DNA of 64,000 nucleotides from an uncultured Oscillospiraceae bacterium (GTDB lineage: Bacteria > Bacillota > Clostridia > Oscillospirales > Oscillospiraceae), in NCBI GenBank assembly GCA_910579965.1, contig CAJTWF010000008.1:1-64000 (forward strand). Direction: 5' to 3'. The position numbers were made by a program, and so were the translations under genes. The notes under the pieces were generated by a model. That model was not told the DNA's origin. It ran no database searches and saw only the letters and a program-made list of their open reading frames with translations. The first letter of the stretch is position 1, and each line of letters starts with the position of its first letter. Shown one piece after another: positions 41,616 through 50,058 of the stretch.

Positions 41616-42266
41616 TTACATTTCATTCTTCTTATGTTCAGCCGCTTCCAGCGTTTTTTCCAGCTCCTCAATGCGCCGGGAGAGGGCCTCCAGCTTTTGC
41701 AGGGTGGGGTTGACCACGCTGGTCTGGTCCACCTCGTCGGCGTAGCGGCGGACCTTCTCACCGCCCACCCGGACGATCTGGGCCGGCACGCCCACGGCGG
41801 TGGCGTTAGCCGGCACATCCTGGAGCACCACTGCTCCGGCGGCAATCCGGGCGTTCTCGTGGATGGTGATGGGCCCCAGCACCTTGGCTCCCGCCCCCAC
41901 CAGTACGTTGTTGCCCAGGGTGGGATGGCGCTTGCCCACGTCCTTGCCGGTGCCCCCCAGGGTGACGCCCTGGTAGAGCAGCACGTCGTCACCGATCTCT
42001 GTGGTTTCGCCGATGACAATGCCTGTGCCGTGGTCAATGACCAGGCGGCGGCCGATGACCGCGCCGGGGTGGATCTCAATACCGGTCCAGAACCGGCCCC
42101 ACTGGGACACAAACCGGGCCAGGAAGCAGAGCTGATGGCGGTGAAGCCAGTGGGCGATGCGGTAGTAGATAATGGCGTGTACGCCGGCGTAGAGCAGGAA
42201 AATCTCCAGCTTTCCGCGTGCGGCGGGATCCCGCCGCTGGTATGCGCGAAGGGTCTCTAATAACAT
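41616..42266 (-). CDS. cysE: Serine O-acetyltransferase
   Basis: Makes O-acetylserine from serine and acetyl-CoA, the committed step of cysteine synthesis. 216 residues from ATG 42266 (AAAGGA upstream); the longer frame runs back through the T-box and is rejected. The left-handed beta-helix hexapeptide repeats are clear (IEIHPGAVIGRRLVIDHGTG, VIGETTEIGDDVLLYQGVTL, then NNVLVGAGAKVLGPITI). A C-terminal coiled coil replaces the usual tail. It is co-transcribed with cysS behind a Cys-specific T-box. Confidence 0.97.
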   Translation of the reverse strand: MLLETLRAYQRRDPAARGKLEIFLLYAGVHAIIYYRIAHWLHRHQLCFLARFVSQWGRFWTGIEIHPGAVIGRRLVIDHGTGIVIGETTEIGDDVLLYQGVTLGGTGKDVGKRHPTLGNNVLVGAGAKVLGPITIHENARIAAGAVVLQDVPANATAVGVPAQIVRVGGEKVRRYADEVDQTSVVNPTLQKLEALSRRIEELEKTLEAAEHKKNEM

Positions 42267-42427
42267 GGGAAATGGTCCTTTACTGAGAGTATGCGCCCTT
42301 TTCCCGAAAGAAACAGGCGGAATGGGGACTTTTTTACACGGCGTCGCCTGCGGGGTTTGCCTTGTTTCCGGTTCCTTGACGATAAATGATATGATGCGCC
42401 GGAAGGGGACGCCACGCTGCGGGGACG

Positions 42428-42650
42428 AAAAAAACGCCCCCTGCCGCCCCAAAGGGACGGAGAGGCGCCGTAGCGCGGTTCCACTCTCCTGCTTCACTCG
42501 CTCAGGCCAGTATCGCGGCCCATACGGAGGGCATTGCCCCTCCCGCTCCCGGACGCACTTTCCCCCCGCCGCCCAGAGGGCCGCTTTCAGCGGTGCGCAG
42601 CCCCTCTCTGCCTGCTTGACGCGGGTACTCTTTCCGTTCATCGCGGTTGT
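42428..42650 (-). ncRNA. T-box riboswitch, cysteine-type (specifier TGC)
   Basis: Minus strand AGAGTGGAACCGCG (complement of 42474-42487) is the T-box core; TGGA pairs with the UCCA end of tRNA-Cys (discriminator U). The antiterminator pairs GGAGAG with CTCTCC. The competing terminator hairpin ends in seven T (complement of 42428-42434). Stem I carries AGAGTA and CTGAAAGC motifs and closes with CGGA/TCCG; the TGC at 42557-42555 is one base before that helix, the specifier position. It controls cysE-cysS. Confidence 0.93.
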
Positions 42651-42662
42651 GTCATCCGTATT

Positions 42663-42691
42663 ATATTACCAGCGCCGGGGCGGTGTGTCAA
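42663..42691 (-). promoter_or_regulatory. Promoter of the cysE-cysS operon
   Basis: TTGACA (complement of 42686-42691), 17-base spacer, TAATAT (complement of 42663-42668) with an extended TGG. The T-box begins about 15-20 bases downstream. Confidence 0.88.
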
Positions 42692-42699
42692 GGAGAAAA

Positions 42700-42895
42700 T
42701 GGGCAGGCATCCTCAGAAAAAGTGACATCCAGAATCCAGTGCATAGATTCAATTTTCCAATGCTCGCGAGCAAGTTCCATGAGCTGTTTGGCACAGGCAT
42801 CCCGGCTGGAAATGTAATAGCTGGTTTCCCGGCCCGCGAACCTCTACAATCCGTTCAATAGAAAAATGGATTGTAATCCCGGCCATTTGTGCTCT
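42700..42895 (-). pseudogene. ISAs1-family transposase fragment
   Basis: Minus-strand translation gives SRDACAKQLMELAREHWKI then ESMHWILDVTFSEDA, the conserved C-terminal region of ISAs1-type (H-repeat) transposases. Upstream pieces resembling ERIVEV are in other frames, so at least one frameshift is present, and most of the gene is missing. No ends of the element are visible. Confidence 0.7.
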
Positions 42896-42896
42896 T

Positions 42897-43241
42897 TCAA
42901 CCAGGAAATATCCTTGATTTTGCGGCAAATTCGTTTTTCAATCCGCCCTGCGTTCTTCTCCGCTGTTTGGCAGATTTCCTATTCATTTTTGTTGCTTTGA
43001 TCCTCGAAAAACAGGCGTACATCCTCCAGTAAATGATGCGTTTGTCCCTACGCTGAGAATTGATGTGGAAGCGGGCAAGTTCAAAGAATTCCTTTAAATT
43101 AGAGTTGGCATTGCTTGGCCTTTTAGGTCCAAGTAAATATCCGCACCCCCATTTGGTATACGTTATCTTACCATTTACAGGATCGCCAGGGAATCTTCCG
43201 CTGCCTGTATTTTTTCCTCCGGTTTTCCCTTTTGAGCTCAT
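42897..43241 (-). CDS. Hypothetical protein in transposase debris
   Basis: 114 codons from ATG 43241, preceded by GGGGGAG. Basic, lower GC than the neighbours, no domain recognised (GRFPGDPVNGKITYTKWG, then a Lys/Arg-rich helix). It ends 2 bases before the ISAs1 fragment and may be part of the same decayed element or not be expressed. Low confidence that it is a real gene. The remainder to 43332 holds nothing I recognise. Confidence 0.3.
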   Translation of the reverse strand: MSSKGKTGGKNTGSGRFPGDPVNGKITYTKWGCGYLLGPKRPSNANSNLKEFFELARFHINSQRRDKRIIYWRMYACFSRIKATKMNRKSAKQRRRTQGGLKNEFAAKSRIFPG

Positions 43242-43332
43242 GAGAATTGCTCCCCCCATTTCGACAGTTTGGGTTTTCCACTGTCTACTTTAGAGGGAGC
43301 ATATCACTCCAGGGGAAACCGCCGTGCCGGCT

Positions 43333-43908
43333 TCAAGCCTTCCGGCCGGACAGATCCTGTCCCAGGATGTACCGATTGAGGGGTATGTACAGCACCCCCG
43401 CGATCACCAGCGCAAGGACGGTGTTGGGCAGCATGTAGGAGCCGTTGTACACCAGGGAGTAGACGCTGGGACTGGTGAAAGTTATGCCCAGCAGCTCTGT
43501 GGGGGCGATGATCCTGTAGATGGTGACGCCGCTGACGTAGTGTACCGCGAACCGGCACAGGCAGCCCACCACGGTCCCCGCGAAGATCCCCCAGCGCTTT
43601 CCCCTGAACAGGCCCGCCAGCCCCAGGGGCGTGAAGGCCACCAGATAGTCCAGGAGCATGGACTGCCAGCCCCAGGCGTAGGCTCCGTCGAAGATCAGCT
43701 GGAGCAGGCCGAAGGCGAAGCCTGCCAGCAGCCCCGGCTTCACCCCCCACCGCACCGCGAACAGCAGCAACGGGAACATGGCCGGGGTCAGGCTCCCTCC
43801 GTTGGGCAGCTCCATCAGCTTAATGTAGCTGAGGACTTGGGCCAGAGCCACCAGGATGGCCGCCTCGCACAGGCAGCGCAGGTTCATGGATGTTTTTGTG
43901 TTGGACAT
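43333..43908 (-). CDS. thiT: Thiamine transporter ThiT (ECF S component)
   Basis: 191-residue membrane protein with about six helices. Motifs MELPNGGSLTPAMFPLLLFA, RWGVKPGLLAGFAFGLLQ and HYVSGVTIY are typical of ThiT, the thiamine-specific S component that docks on a shared ECF energising module, which is not encoded in this window. ATG 43908 has AAAGGAGGAAGG upstream. A TPP riboswitch with terminator controls it, which confirms the ligand. Confidence 0.95.
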   Translation of the reverse strand: MSNTKTSMNLRCLCEAAILVALAQVLSYIKLMELPNGGSLTPAMFPLLLFAVRWGVKPGLLAGFAFGLLQLIFDGAYAWGWQSMLLDYLVAFTPLGLAGLFRGKRWGIFAGTVVGCLCRFAVHYVSGVTIYRIIAPTELLGITFTSPSVYSLVYNGSYMLPNTVLALVIAGVLYIPLNRYILGQDLSGRKA

Positions 43909-43949
43909 GGTACCTTCCTCCTTTGTATTGGCGGGAAGTGCCTGCGGAC

Positions 43950-43985
43950 AAAAAAATCGCATGTCCGCAAGGCGCGGGCATACGA
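43950..43985 (-). terminator. TPP-riboswitch expression-platform terminator
   Basis: Minus-strand hairpin (43957-43985, imperfect stem) followed by seven T (complement of 43950-43956). It lies between the TPP aptamer and the thiT start and would form when TPP is bound. Confidence 0.82.
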
Positions 43986-43997
43986 CAATAGAGCTTA

Positions 43998-44100
43998 TAC
44001 AATCGCATTCCTACGCCGGCATTACCCGGATCAGGTTCGAGGGACAGGACGGCATTGCGTCTCATCTCAGCCGGCGTGCGCCAGCGCCCCTTGGATTGTA
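43998..44100 (-). ncRNA. TPP riboswitch (THI element)
   Basis: Minus strand carries GGCTGAGATGAGACGCAA, then TCGAACCTGATCCGGGTAAT and GCCGGCGTAGGAA, the conserved core of the TPP aptamer. P1 is TACAATCC with GATTGTA. It controls thiT, so thiamine uptake is shut off when TPP is plentiful. Confidence 0.96.
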
Positions 44101-44104
44101 TTTA

Positions 44105-44133
44105 AGTATAACAGAGGCAGGTCCATTTGTCAA
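44105..44133 (-). promoter_or_regulatory. Promoter of thiT
   Basis: TTGACA (complement of 44128-44133), 17-base spacer, TATACT (complement of 44105-44110), directly upstream of the TPP aptamer. Confidence 0.9.
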
Positions 44134-44227
44134 GCGAGTATGAGCGCCCCTTCCCGCAGCAGGGACGCTCCCCACAGCGCGGCCTCCGTCCTCTGTCTGA
44201 CCACGATATGGGGAGCGTCGCTTCTGC

Positions 44228-45514
44228 TTACAGCTTTTGCAGGGGCGCTTTGGGTGTGTTCTGCTTGCGGGCGCTGGTCTTGCCCTCCACCTGGATCTCG
44301 CCGGCGGCGATCAGGGACCGCTTGGTCAGCGTCGGGCCCACCAGCTCATACACCAGCACGGAGAACAGCACCACGCTACGCACCACCTCGCCGTCCGCCA
44401 GCTGCTGGGCTGTCAGTGCCATGCCCAGCGCCACGCCGGCCTGGGGCAGCAGCGTAATCCCCAGGTGCTTTTTGATCTTGTCGCTGCACTGGGTCATGGC
44501 GCAGCTGCTATACGCGCCCACGTACTTGCCCAGGGAGCGGGAGATGATGTACACCACGCCGATCAGCAGCACCACGGGGTTGGAGAGAATCTTCAAATTC
44601 AGCTCCGCGCCGGACAGCACGAAAAACAGCACGAACAGCGGCGCGGTCCACCCGTCCACCCGGTTCATCAGCTCCTCGGAGAAGTCGCAGATGTTGCAGA
44701 ACACGGTGCCTGTCATCATGCACACCAGCAGCAGGCTGAACCCGCAGTGAACGCCCGCCACGTGGAAGTCCGCCATGGACAGGCCCACCGTCAGCAGCAC
44801 AAAGCCAATAGAAATGGAGAGGCGCTTGCTGCGGGAGTGGAAATACTTCTCCACCCGGTACAGCAGCCATCCCGCGAACGCGCCCAGGACCAGAGAGAGG
44901 GTGATCTCCACCAGGGGCTCCACCAGCACGGTCATCAGGCTGATGGTCCCGCTCTCCAGGGCCACGGCCACGCCGAAGGAGGCGGAGAAGAGCACCAGGC
45001 CCACCGCGTCGTCAATGGCCACCACCAGCAGCAGCAGCTTGGTCAGCGGGCCGTCCGCCTTGTACTGGCGCACCACCATCAGCGTGGCCGCTGGCGCGGT
45101 GGCGGCGGCGATAGCGCCCAGGGTGATGGCGGAGGAGATGGAGATCAGGCCCGGGTTGATGAAATGCACCGCCACCAGCGCAATGTCCACCAAGATCGTG
45201 GTGATCACCGCCTGGAGAATGCCCACGGTGATGGCCTGCCGGCCCATGTGCTTGAGCTGCTCCAGCCGGAACTCATTGCCGATGGTAAAGGCGATGAAGC
45301 CCAGGGCCACCTGGGAGATGATGTCCAGACTGGACACCTCCTGAGGCGTGTTGAAGCCCAGCTCCAGCAGGTTCAGACCGCCCAGGCAGTAGGGACCCAG
45401 CAGCAGGCCGGTGATGAGGTAGGCCGTCACTGCGGGCAGGTTCAGCCGCTTGGCCAGCCGGGACATGAGCAGTCCGCCTACCAGGGACAGGGAGAGTTGA
45501 ATCAGAATTTGCAT
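44228..45514 (-). CDS. Cation:proton antiporter (CPA2/KefB-like)
   Basis: 428 residues from ATG 45514, preceded by GAGGTG. About 12 membrane helices with NLPAVTAYLITGLLLGPY near the N-terminus and the ion-binding Asp pair in VVAIDDAVGLVLFSASF. It lacks the TrkA-N regulatory domain of KefB/KefC, so it is a transporter core only. Likely exchanges Na+ or K+ for H+; the ion cannot be decided. Single gene between thiT and the divergent mrnC. Confidence 0.9.
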   Translation of the reverse strand: MQILIQLSLSLVGGLLMSRLAKRLNLPAVTAYLITGLLLGPYCLGGLNLLELGFNTPQEVSSLDIISQVALGFIAFTIGNEFRLEQLKHMGRQAITVGILQAVITTILVDIALVAVHFINPGLISISSAITLGAIAAATAPAATLMVVRQYKADGPLTKLLLLVVAIDDAVGLVLFSASFGVAVALESGTISLMTVLVEPLVEITLSLVLGAFAGWLLYRVEKYFHSRSKRLSISIGFVLLTVGLSMADFHVAGVHCGFSLLLVCMMTGTVFCNICDFSEELMNRVDGWTAPLFVLFFVLSGAELNLKILSNPVVLLIGVVYIISRSLGKYVGAYSSCAMTQCSDKIKKHLGITLLPQAGVALGMALTAQQLADGEVVRSVVLFSVLVYELVGPTLTKRSLIAAGEIQVEGKTSARKQNTPKAPLQKL

Positions 45515-45655
45515 GGTCAGCACCTCGTTTGCCTTGAAAAATTTGTACAGGGTGTAATATAGCACTTTCCGCCAAAAACTGCAAGGTTAATTGGGGAAAA
45601 ACATACACAAAAAAGCGGCGCTTCCCGCAGTAGATTCCTCTATTTTTTCTCAGGA

Positions 45656-45684
45656 TTGACAGAAGCCCGTTTCCCCTATATGAT
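45656..45684 (+). promoter_or_regulatory. Promoter of mrnC-rqcH
   Basis: TTGACA (45656-45661), 17-base spacer, TATGAT (45679-45684). The predicted start near 45691 excludes the earlier in-frame start candidates and supports ATG 45719 for mrnC. Confidence 0.85.
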
Positions 45685-45718
45685 AGGAGAAAGTCTATTG
45701 ATGAATCCGGGAGAAGCT

Positions 45719-46135
45719 ATGGAAGATTATTTTACGCTGCGTCTGACTGAGGACGAGATCCGCGCCATCAGCAGCATCGGCCTTGCCCACCTGGGGGACG
45801 CGGTCTACGAGCTGCTGGTCCGCTCCTGGCTGTGCGCCCACGGCAGGGCTACGGGCAGGGGACTGCACCGGGCGGCGGTGGAGCTGGTGAAGGCTCCGGC
45901 CCAGGCCCGGCGGGCCGAGCGCGTCCTGCCCATGCTGACCGAACGGGAGCAGGCGGTCTTCAAGCGGGGCCGCAACGCCCACGTCAACACTATCCCCCAC
46001 AGCGCCAGCCGCTCCGACTACCTGAAGGCCACGGCCCTGGAATGCCTGCTGGGGGATCTGTACCTGCGGGGGGAGCGGGCGCGGATCAGTGCCCTCTTCG
46101 AGGTCATGATGGAGGAGGATGAACATGCCACTTGA
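45719..46135 (+). CDS. mrnC: Mini-ribonuclease III
   Basis: Dimeric RNase III catalytic domain without a dsRNA-binding domain; matures 23S rRNA in Firmicutes. 138 residues from ATG 45719, chosen from the promoter position and the CGGGAGAAG site. Motifs are LAHLGDAVYELLVRSWL, with the acidic residues, and RGRNAHVNTIPHSASRSDYL, and LECLLGDLYL. Usually found next to cysS; here cysS is 4 kb away on the other strand. It overlaps rqcH by 11 bases. Confidence 0.94.
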   Translation: MEDYFTLRLTEDEIRAISSIGLAHLGDAVYELLVRSWLCAHGRATGRGLHRAAVELVKAPAQARRAERVLPMLTEREQAVFKRGRNAHVNTIPHSASRSDYLKATALECLLGDLYLRGERARISALFEVMMEEDEHAT

Positions 46136-47876
46136 CGCGATCTGCCTTTCCGGCGTTGTCAGCGAGGTGCGCGCAGCCCTGACAGGACTGCGGGTGGAGA
46201 AGGTGCAGCAGCCGGCCCGGGACCAGATTGTCCTCTCCTTCCGGGGGAGCCGCCGTCTGCTGCTGTGCGCCGGGGCCAGTCAGGCCCGCATCCACCTCAC
46301 CGCCGCGTCCCGGGAGAACCCCGCCGCGCCCCCCATGTTCTGTATGCTCCTGCGCAAGCACCTGGGCGGCGGCCGCCTGACCGCTATTGACCAGCCCGCC
46401 CTGGAGCGGGTGGTGATCCTCACATTGGAGACAGCCGACGAGCTGGGGGAGCAGGGACGGCGGCGGCTGGTGCTGGAGTGCATGGGCCGCCACTCCAACC
46501 TGATCCTTCTGGACGGCCAGGACCGGATCATCGACTGTCTGCGCCGGGTGGACATGGAGATGAGCGAGAAGCGGCAGGTGCTCCCCGGCCTCTTCTACCG
46601 TCTCCCCCCGGCCCAGGAGAAGGCGGACCCTCTGGCCATCAGCGGGGAGGATCTCCGGGCCCTGCTGGACGATGCCCCCGATGGGACCGATGCCGCCGGG
46701 TGGCTGCTGGACCGCTTCACCGCCCTCTCTCCCCTGGTGTGCCGGGAGCTGGCCCATCTGGGCTGCCAGGATCGGGAGCGCCTGCTGAGCGGCGAGGACC
46801 GGGAGCGGCTGGCGGGGACCTTCTCCGTGTGGCAGGAGATGGTCAAGGGGGAGAACGGGAAAAAGTTCACCCCCTGGATGCTCGTCAAGGGCCATTCGCC
46901 CGCCGACTTCTCCTACATGCCCATCTATCAGTACGGCGGCTCCATGGAGGGGACGGCCTGGGACGCCTTCTCCCCCATGCTGGACGCCTTCTATGAGAAG
47001 CGGGAGCAGGCGGAGCGGGTCCGCCAGCGGGGCGCGGACCTCCAGCGGACCGCCGCCAACGCCCGGGACCGGGCCAGACGGAAACTGGCCCTCCAGGAGA
47101 AGGAGTACGCCCGGACCCAGGACCGGGACGCCCTGCGGATCTGCGGGGAGCTGATTACGGCCAACCTCTACCGCATGGAGAAGGGACAGCGCACCCTGCG
47201 GGCCCAGAACTACTATGACCCCGAGGGCGGGGAGCTGGACATTGCTCTGGACCCCCTGCTGACCCCTCAGCAGAACGCGGCCAAGTATTTCAAGCAGTAT
47301 AACAAGGCCAAGACGGCGGAGACGTATCTCACCGCCCAGATGGACCTCGCCCGCCGGGAGCGGGACTGGCTGGAGAGCGTGCTGGACCAGCTGAGCCGGG
47401 CGGAGACGGAGCAGGACTTTGCGGATATCCGCCGGGAGCTGCGGGACGCGGGCTATATCAAGGGCCCCGCGCCGGGAAAGAAGGAGCCCCGCCGGGGGCC
47501 CAGCCGGCCGCGGGAGTTTGTCTCCTCCGGCGGGTTCCGGATCCTGGTGGGCCGAACCAACATCCAGAACGATCAGCTCACCCGGGATGCCTCCAAGTCC
47601 GACTACTGGTTTCACACCCAGCGCATCCACGGGTCCCATGTGATCCTGTGCGCCGGGGGACAGGAGCCGGACGCCCGGTCCATGACAGAGGCGGCCATGC
47701 TGGCGGCGTGGTTCTCCCAGGGCCGGGACAGCGGACAGGTGGCTGTGGACTATACCCAGGTCCGCAACGTGCGCAAGCCCAACGGCGCACGTCCCGGCAT
47801 GGTGATCTATGATCCGTATCAAACCGCCTATGTCACGCCGGACGAGGCGGTGGTCAAGTCGCTGGCGGGGAAGTAG
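46125..47876 (+). CDS. rqcH: Rqc2-homologue RqcH (NFACT family)
   Basis: Ribosome-associated quality-control factor that binds obstructed 50S subunits and directs alanine tailing; formerly called fibronectin-binding protein. 583 residues from ATG 46125 (GGAGGAGG 6 bases upstream; an ATG at 46119 is too close). NFACT-N begins PLDAICLSGVVSEVRAAL, with CMGRHSNLILLD later. A central coiled coil (ERDWLESVLDQLSRAE) and the NFACT-R domain near the C-terminus (GRTNIQNDQLTRDAS, DYWFHTQRIHGSHVIL) are all present. Overlaps mrnC, so coupled. Confidence 0.96.
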   Translation: MPLDAICLSGVVSEVRAALTGLRVEKVQQPARDQIVLSFRGSRRLLLCAGASQARIHLTAASRENPAAPPMFCMLLRKHLGGGRLTAIDQPALERVVILTLETADELGEQGRRRLVLECMGRHSNLILLDGQDRIIDCLRRVDMEMSEKRQVLPGLFYRLPPAQEKADPLAISGEDLRALLDDAPDGTDAAGWLLDRFTALSPLVCRELAHLGCQDRERLLSGEDRERLAGTFSVWQEMVKGENGKKFTPWMLVKGHSPADFSYMPIYQYGGSMEGTAWDAFSPMLDAFYEKREQAERVRQRGADLQRTAANARDRARRKLALQEKEYARTQDRDALRICGELITANLYRMEKGQRTLRAQNYYDPEGGELDIALDPLLTPQQNAAKYFKQYNKAKTAETYLTAQMDLARRERDWLESVLDQLSRAETEQDFADIRRELRDAGYIKGPAPGKKEPRRGPSRPREFVSSGGFRILVGRTNIQNDQLTRDASKSDYWFHTQRIHGSHVILCAGGQEPDARSMTEAAMLAAWFSQGRDSGQVAVDYTQVRNVRKPNGARPGMVIYDPYQTAYVTPDEAVVKSLAGK

Positions 47877-47913
47877 GTATTGGTGGCGGTTCGCCTATCG
47901 AGAGAGGGACGTA

Positions 47914-48141
47914 AATGGGGTGCAGGGCGAGCAAAAGCACGCTGTGCCGGGAATACGGAGTCAGCCGGCCAACGGGAAATAAGTGGATCACCCGGTATCA
48001 GGCGGGACAGCAGCTGGAGGACCGCAGAAGAAGACCGATACAGAGCCCCGGAAAGACACCCGCCTAGGTAGAGGCGCTGATTATTGAGTACCGAAAGAGG
48101 CATCCGGCAATCGATGCAAAGAAAATTCGGCGAATCCTATA
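47914..48141 (+). pseudogene. IS481-family transposase 5' fragment
   Basis: Reads TLCREYGVSRPTGNKWITRY then QAGQQLEDRRRRPIQSPGKT, the HTH region of IS481-type transposases, then an in-frame TAG, then VEALIIEYRKRHPAIDAKKI and a second stop. The catalytic domain is absent. Dead fragment just after rqcH. Confidence 0.75.
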
Positions 48142-48304
48142 GCAATCATCAGAATTCATGACAAAAATGAACCGCACCCCGTCAAGAGGACAGAGAAAAA
48201 ATATAAAGATTTTTCACAGGGCGGCAGGTCTGCCGCCCTGTGGCAACCCGAATTTCCGGTTTTTGTTAGGGCCTGTTTGAAAATTGTCAATACGCCCAAC
48301 CAGC

Positions 48305-48393
48305 GGGTCTTTTGCCGCCATACTTCCCCGATTTTTCTTGAAAGACATCCAGTATTCTTGCGAAAAATCGGCCTCGTCTGGCAGCAAAATCCT
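48305..48393. repeat. Long imperfect inverted repeat (MITE-like)
   Basis: GGTCTTTTGCCGCCATACTT plus CCCCGATTTTTC pairs with its near-inverse ending at 48393; the inner 10 bp (48328-48337 with 48362-48371) are perfect. GGGCCTGTTTGAAAATTG lies just before it at about 48270. Looks like a fragment of a small non-coding mobile element. Confidence 0.55.
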
Positions 48394-48462
48394 CCGCATT
48401 TGGTCATATTTCCATTTTTTAAACGAGGAACGATGTGGTAAACTATCATAGGGTGATGAAAA

Positions 48463-49195
48463 GTGAACCACAAATATATCGTGCAGCTAATGGAGGAAGA
48501 ACGGCAAGAACTGGAAGCGCTGGTCCAAAGAGGGAAGACCCAGGGGTATTGGATTAAACACGCGCAAATACTGTTGAAACTGGATGAAATACCAGAGAAC
48601 CAGGAGTGGACATACGACAAAATAAAAGAAGCATATCATGCTGCACCTCACACAATCAGCCAGATAACAAAACGGTTTATAACAGGCGGATTGGAAGCAG
48701 CGCTGGGGCGAAAAGAGCAGGCCAACCGTCATAAAAAGATTGACGGGCGGGTAGAGGCTCACATCATAGCCATCGCCTGTTCAGAAGCGCCGGAGGGGCG
48801 GGAGCGGTGGACACTGCAGCTGACAGCGGATGAACTGGTGCGGCTTGGCGTTGTGGACAGCATTTCAGACACAGCGGTCATGGAAACACTGAAAAACACG
48901 AACTTAAGCCTTGGCAAAAAAAGGAGTGGTGCATCCCAAAACCAGGGGCGGAGTTTGCAGCGCGGATGGAGGACGTTCTGGATGTATATCAGCGTCCTTA
49001 TGATCCTCTGCGCCCGGTGGTCTGCCTGGATGAGACGAACCGGCAGCTTATTGAGAAGCGGAGGATTCCGCCGAAACCTGGAAGTCCAGGGCGAGAGGAT
49101 TATGAATACCGCCGCTGCGGTGTGGTAGATGTTCGTCGCGTTTGAACCGCTGGCCAGCAAGAGAGTAGTAATACTATTTCTTGATAAAATCATTT
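48463..49195 (+). pseudogene. IS630-family transposase, frameshifted
   Basis: Frame 1 gives an HTH region and RWTLQLTADELVRLGVVDSI, SDTAVMETL. The reading then continues in another frame as KKEWCIPKPGAEFAARMEDV and the catalytic VVCLDETNRQLIEKRRIPPKP. It shifts again to VAFEPLASKRVV before a stop near 49193. At least two frameshifts, and the C-terminal third is missing. Not functional. Confidence 0.85.
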
Positions 49196-49598
49196 AAATT
49201 AGGCAGAGGGTGTGGGTGCAGACCATCTCGTTTTCAGAGAACAGAAACTGTCTCTTGGCGTAGCCGCAGCAGGCATCCAGAGACCATTTGTGCTCCCGCG
49301 CCTGCTTGACCACCCGGGCGATGAACGGCTTGCAGGATTCAGCCTTGCGGGGCTTGCAGCTGTTCACTCTGTGGGCCTTATAGACTGCCTCCCCTCGCTT
49401 TGGGGAGTAGCCGGGGGCTTTTCCCTTGCTGCTCCTGCGGGGCGGTGTGCCTCGCTCCAACTCGTTTGTAACGGTGCTTGGAGCGCAGCCAATCGCTCTG
49501 GAAATGGCTCGCGCGCGCCAAACCCATGTTTCTTCAGGGCTTTGATGGCGCCTCGTTTTTCCGGGCCTAAGTGCGGCCCCCTCTTGCGTTCTGCACAA
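49194..49598 (-). pseudogene. IS30-family transposase N-terminal fragment
   Basis: AISRAIGCAPSTVTNELERG, then APGYSPKRGEAVYKAHR, KQAREHKWSLDACCGYAK and SENEMVCTHTL are N-terminal landmarks of an IS30-type transposase. The frame stops just after THTL, before the catalytic core, and the extreme N-terminus is out of frame. Truncated remnant abutting the IS630 fragment. Confidence 0.78.
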
Positions 49599-50045
49599 GA
49601 GTCAAATAATTGGTAGCTTTCTTTTCATAACGGACCAACAATTTGCGAAAACGATTGAAAAAAGAGTGCGTGACCTCAACGGCCCAGCGGCGGGCCCGGA
49701 AGTCCGGGTTGCGTTCCGGTTCTTTTTTGCTGCTTGAACATGACCTCAATTTTCCAGCGATGAGTGTAATGACCCAGGATTGTTTCATCAGCCAGGCCAC
49801 AATCAGAGCAAATGAACACACGCAACGCATTTTTATTGCCAAAAGCACTCTTTGGATAAGAAAGCAGAACGACAGCTTTGTCAATTCCGTTGAGCGCCCC
49901 GTCATAACGATGGAACCAATACTCGTGACTGCCCACAGTAACAAGGTGGCATTGGCCGTTTGGGAGCGTGGCAGCGAGGTCTTGAGCACTACAACGGTAA
50001 CCGTCAGGACAAAGGATGCGATTGGCTTTCATAGCGCCAATGAGA
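49585..50045 (-). pseudogene. Chimeric debris of IS4/IS701-like and IS5-like transposases
   Basis: About 50045-49735 reads CHLVTVGSHEYWFHRYDGAL, NGIDKAVVLLSYPKSAFG and DETILGHYTHRWKIEVMFKQ, a DDE transposase of IS4/IS701 type lacking its N-terminus. It is joined in a different frame to AVEVTHSFFNRFRKLLVRYE (about 49725-49600), the C-terminus of an IS5-family transposase. Two elements have been fused by deletion. The sequence runs up to the lepA stop codon. Confidence 0.72.
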
Positions 50046-50058
50046 CTTGAACCGCAGC

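Noticed and set aside
42267..42641. N-terminal extension of cysE
   Set aside because: The extra 125 codons translate the T-box leader; the family start and ribosome site are at 42266.
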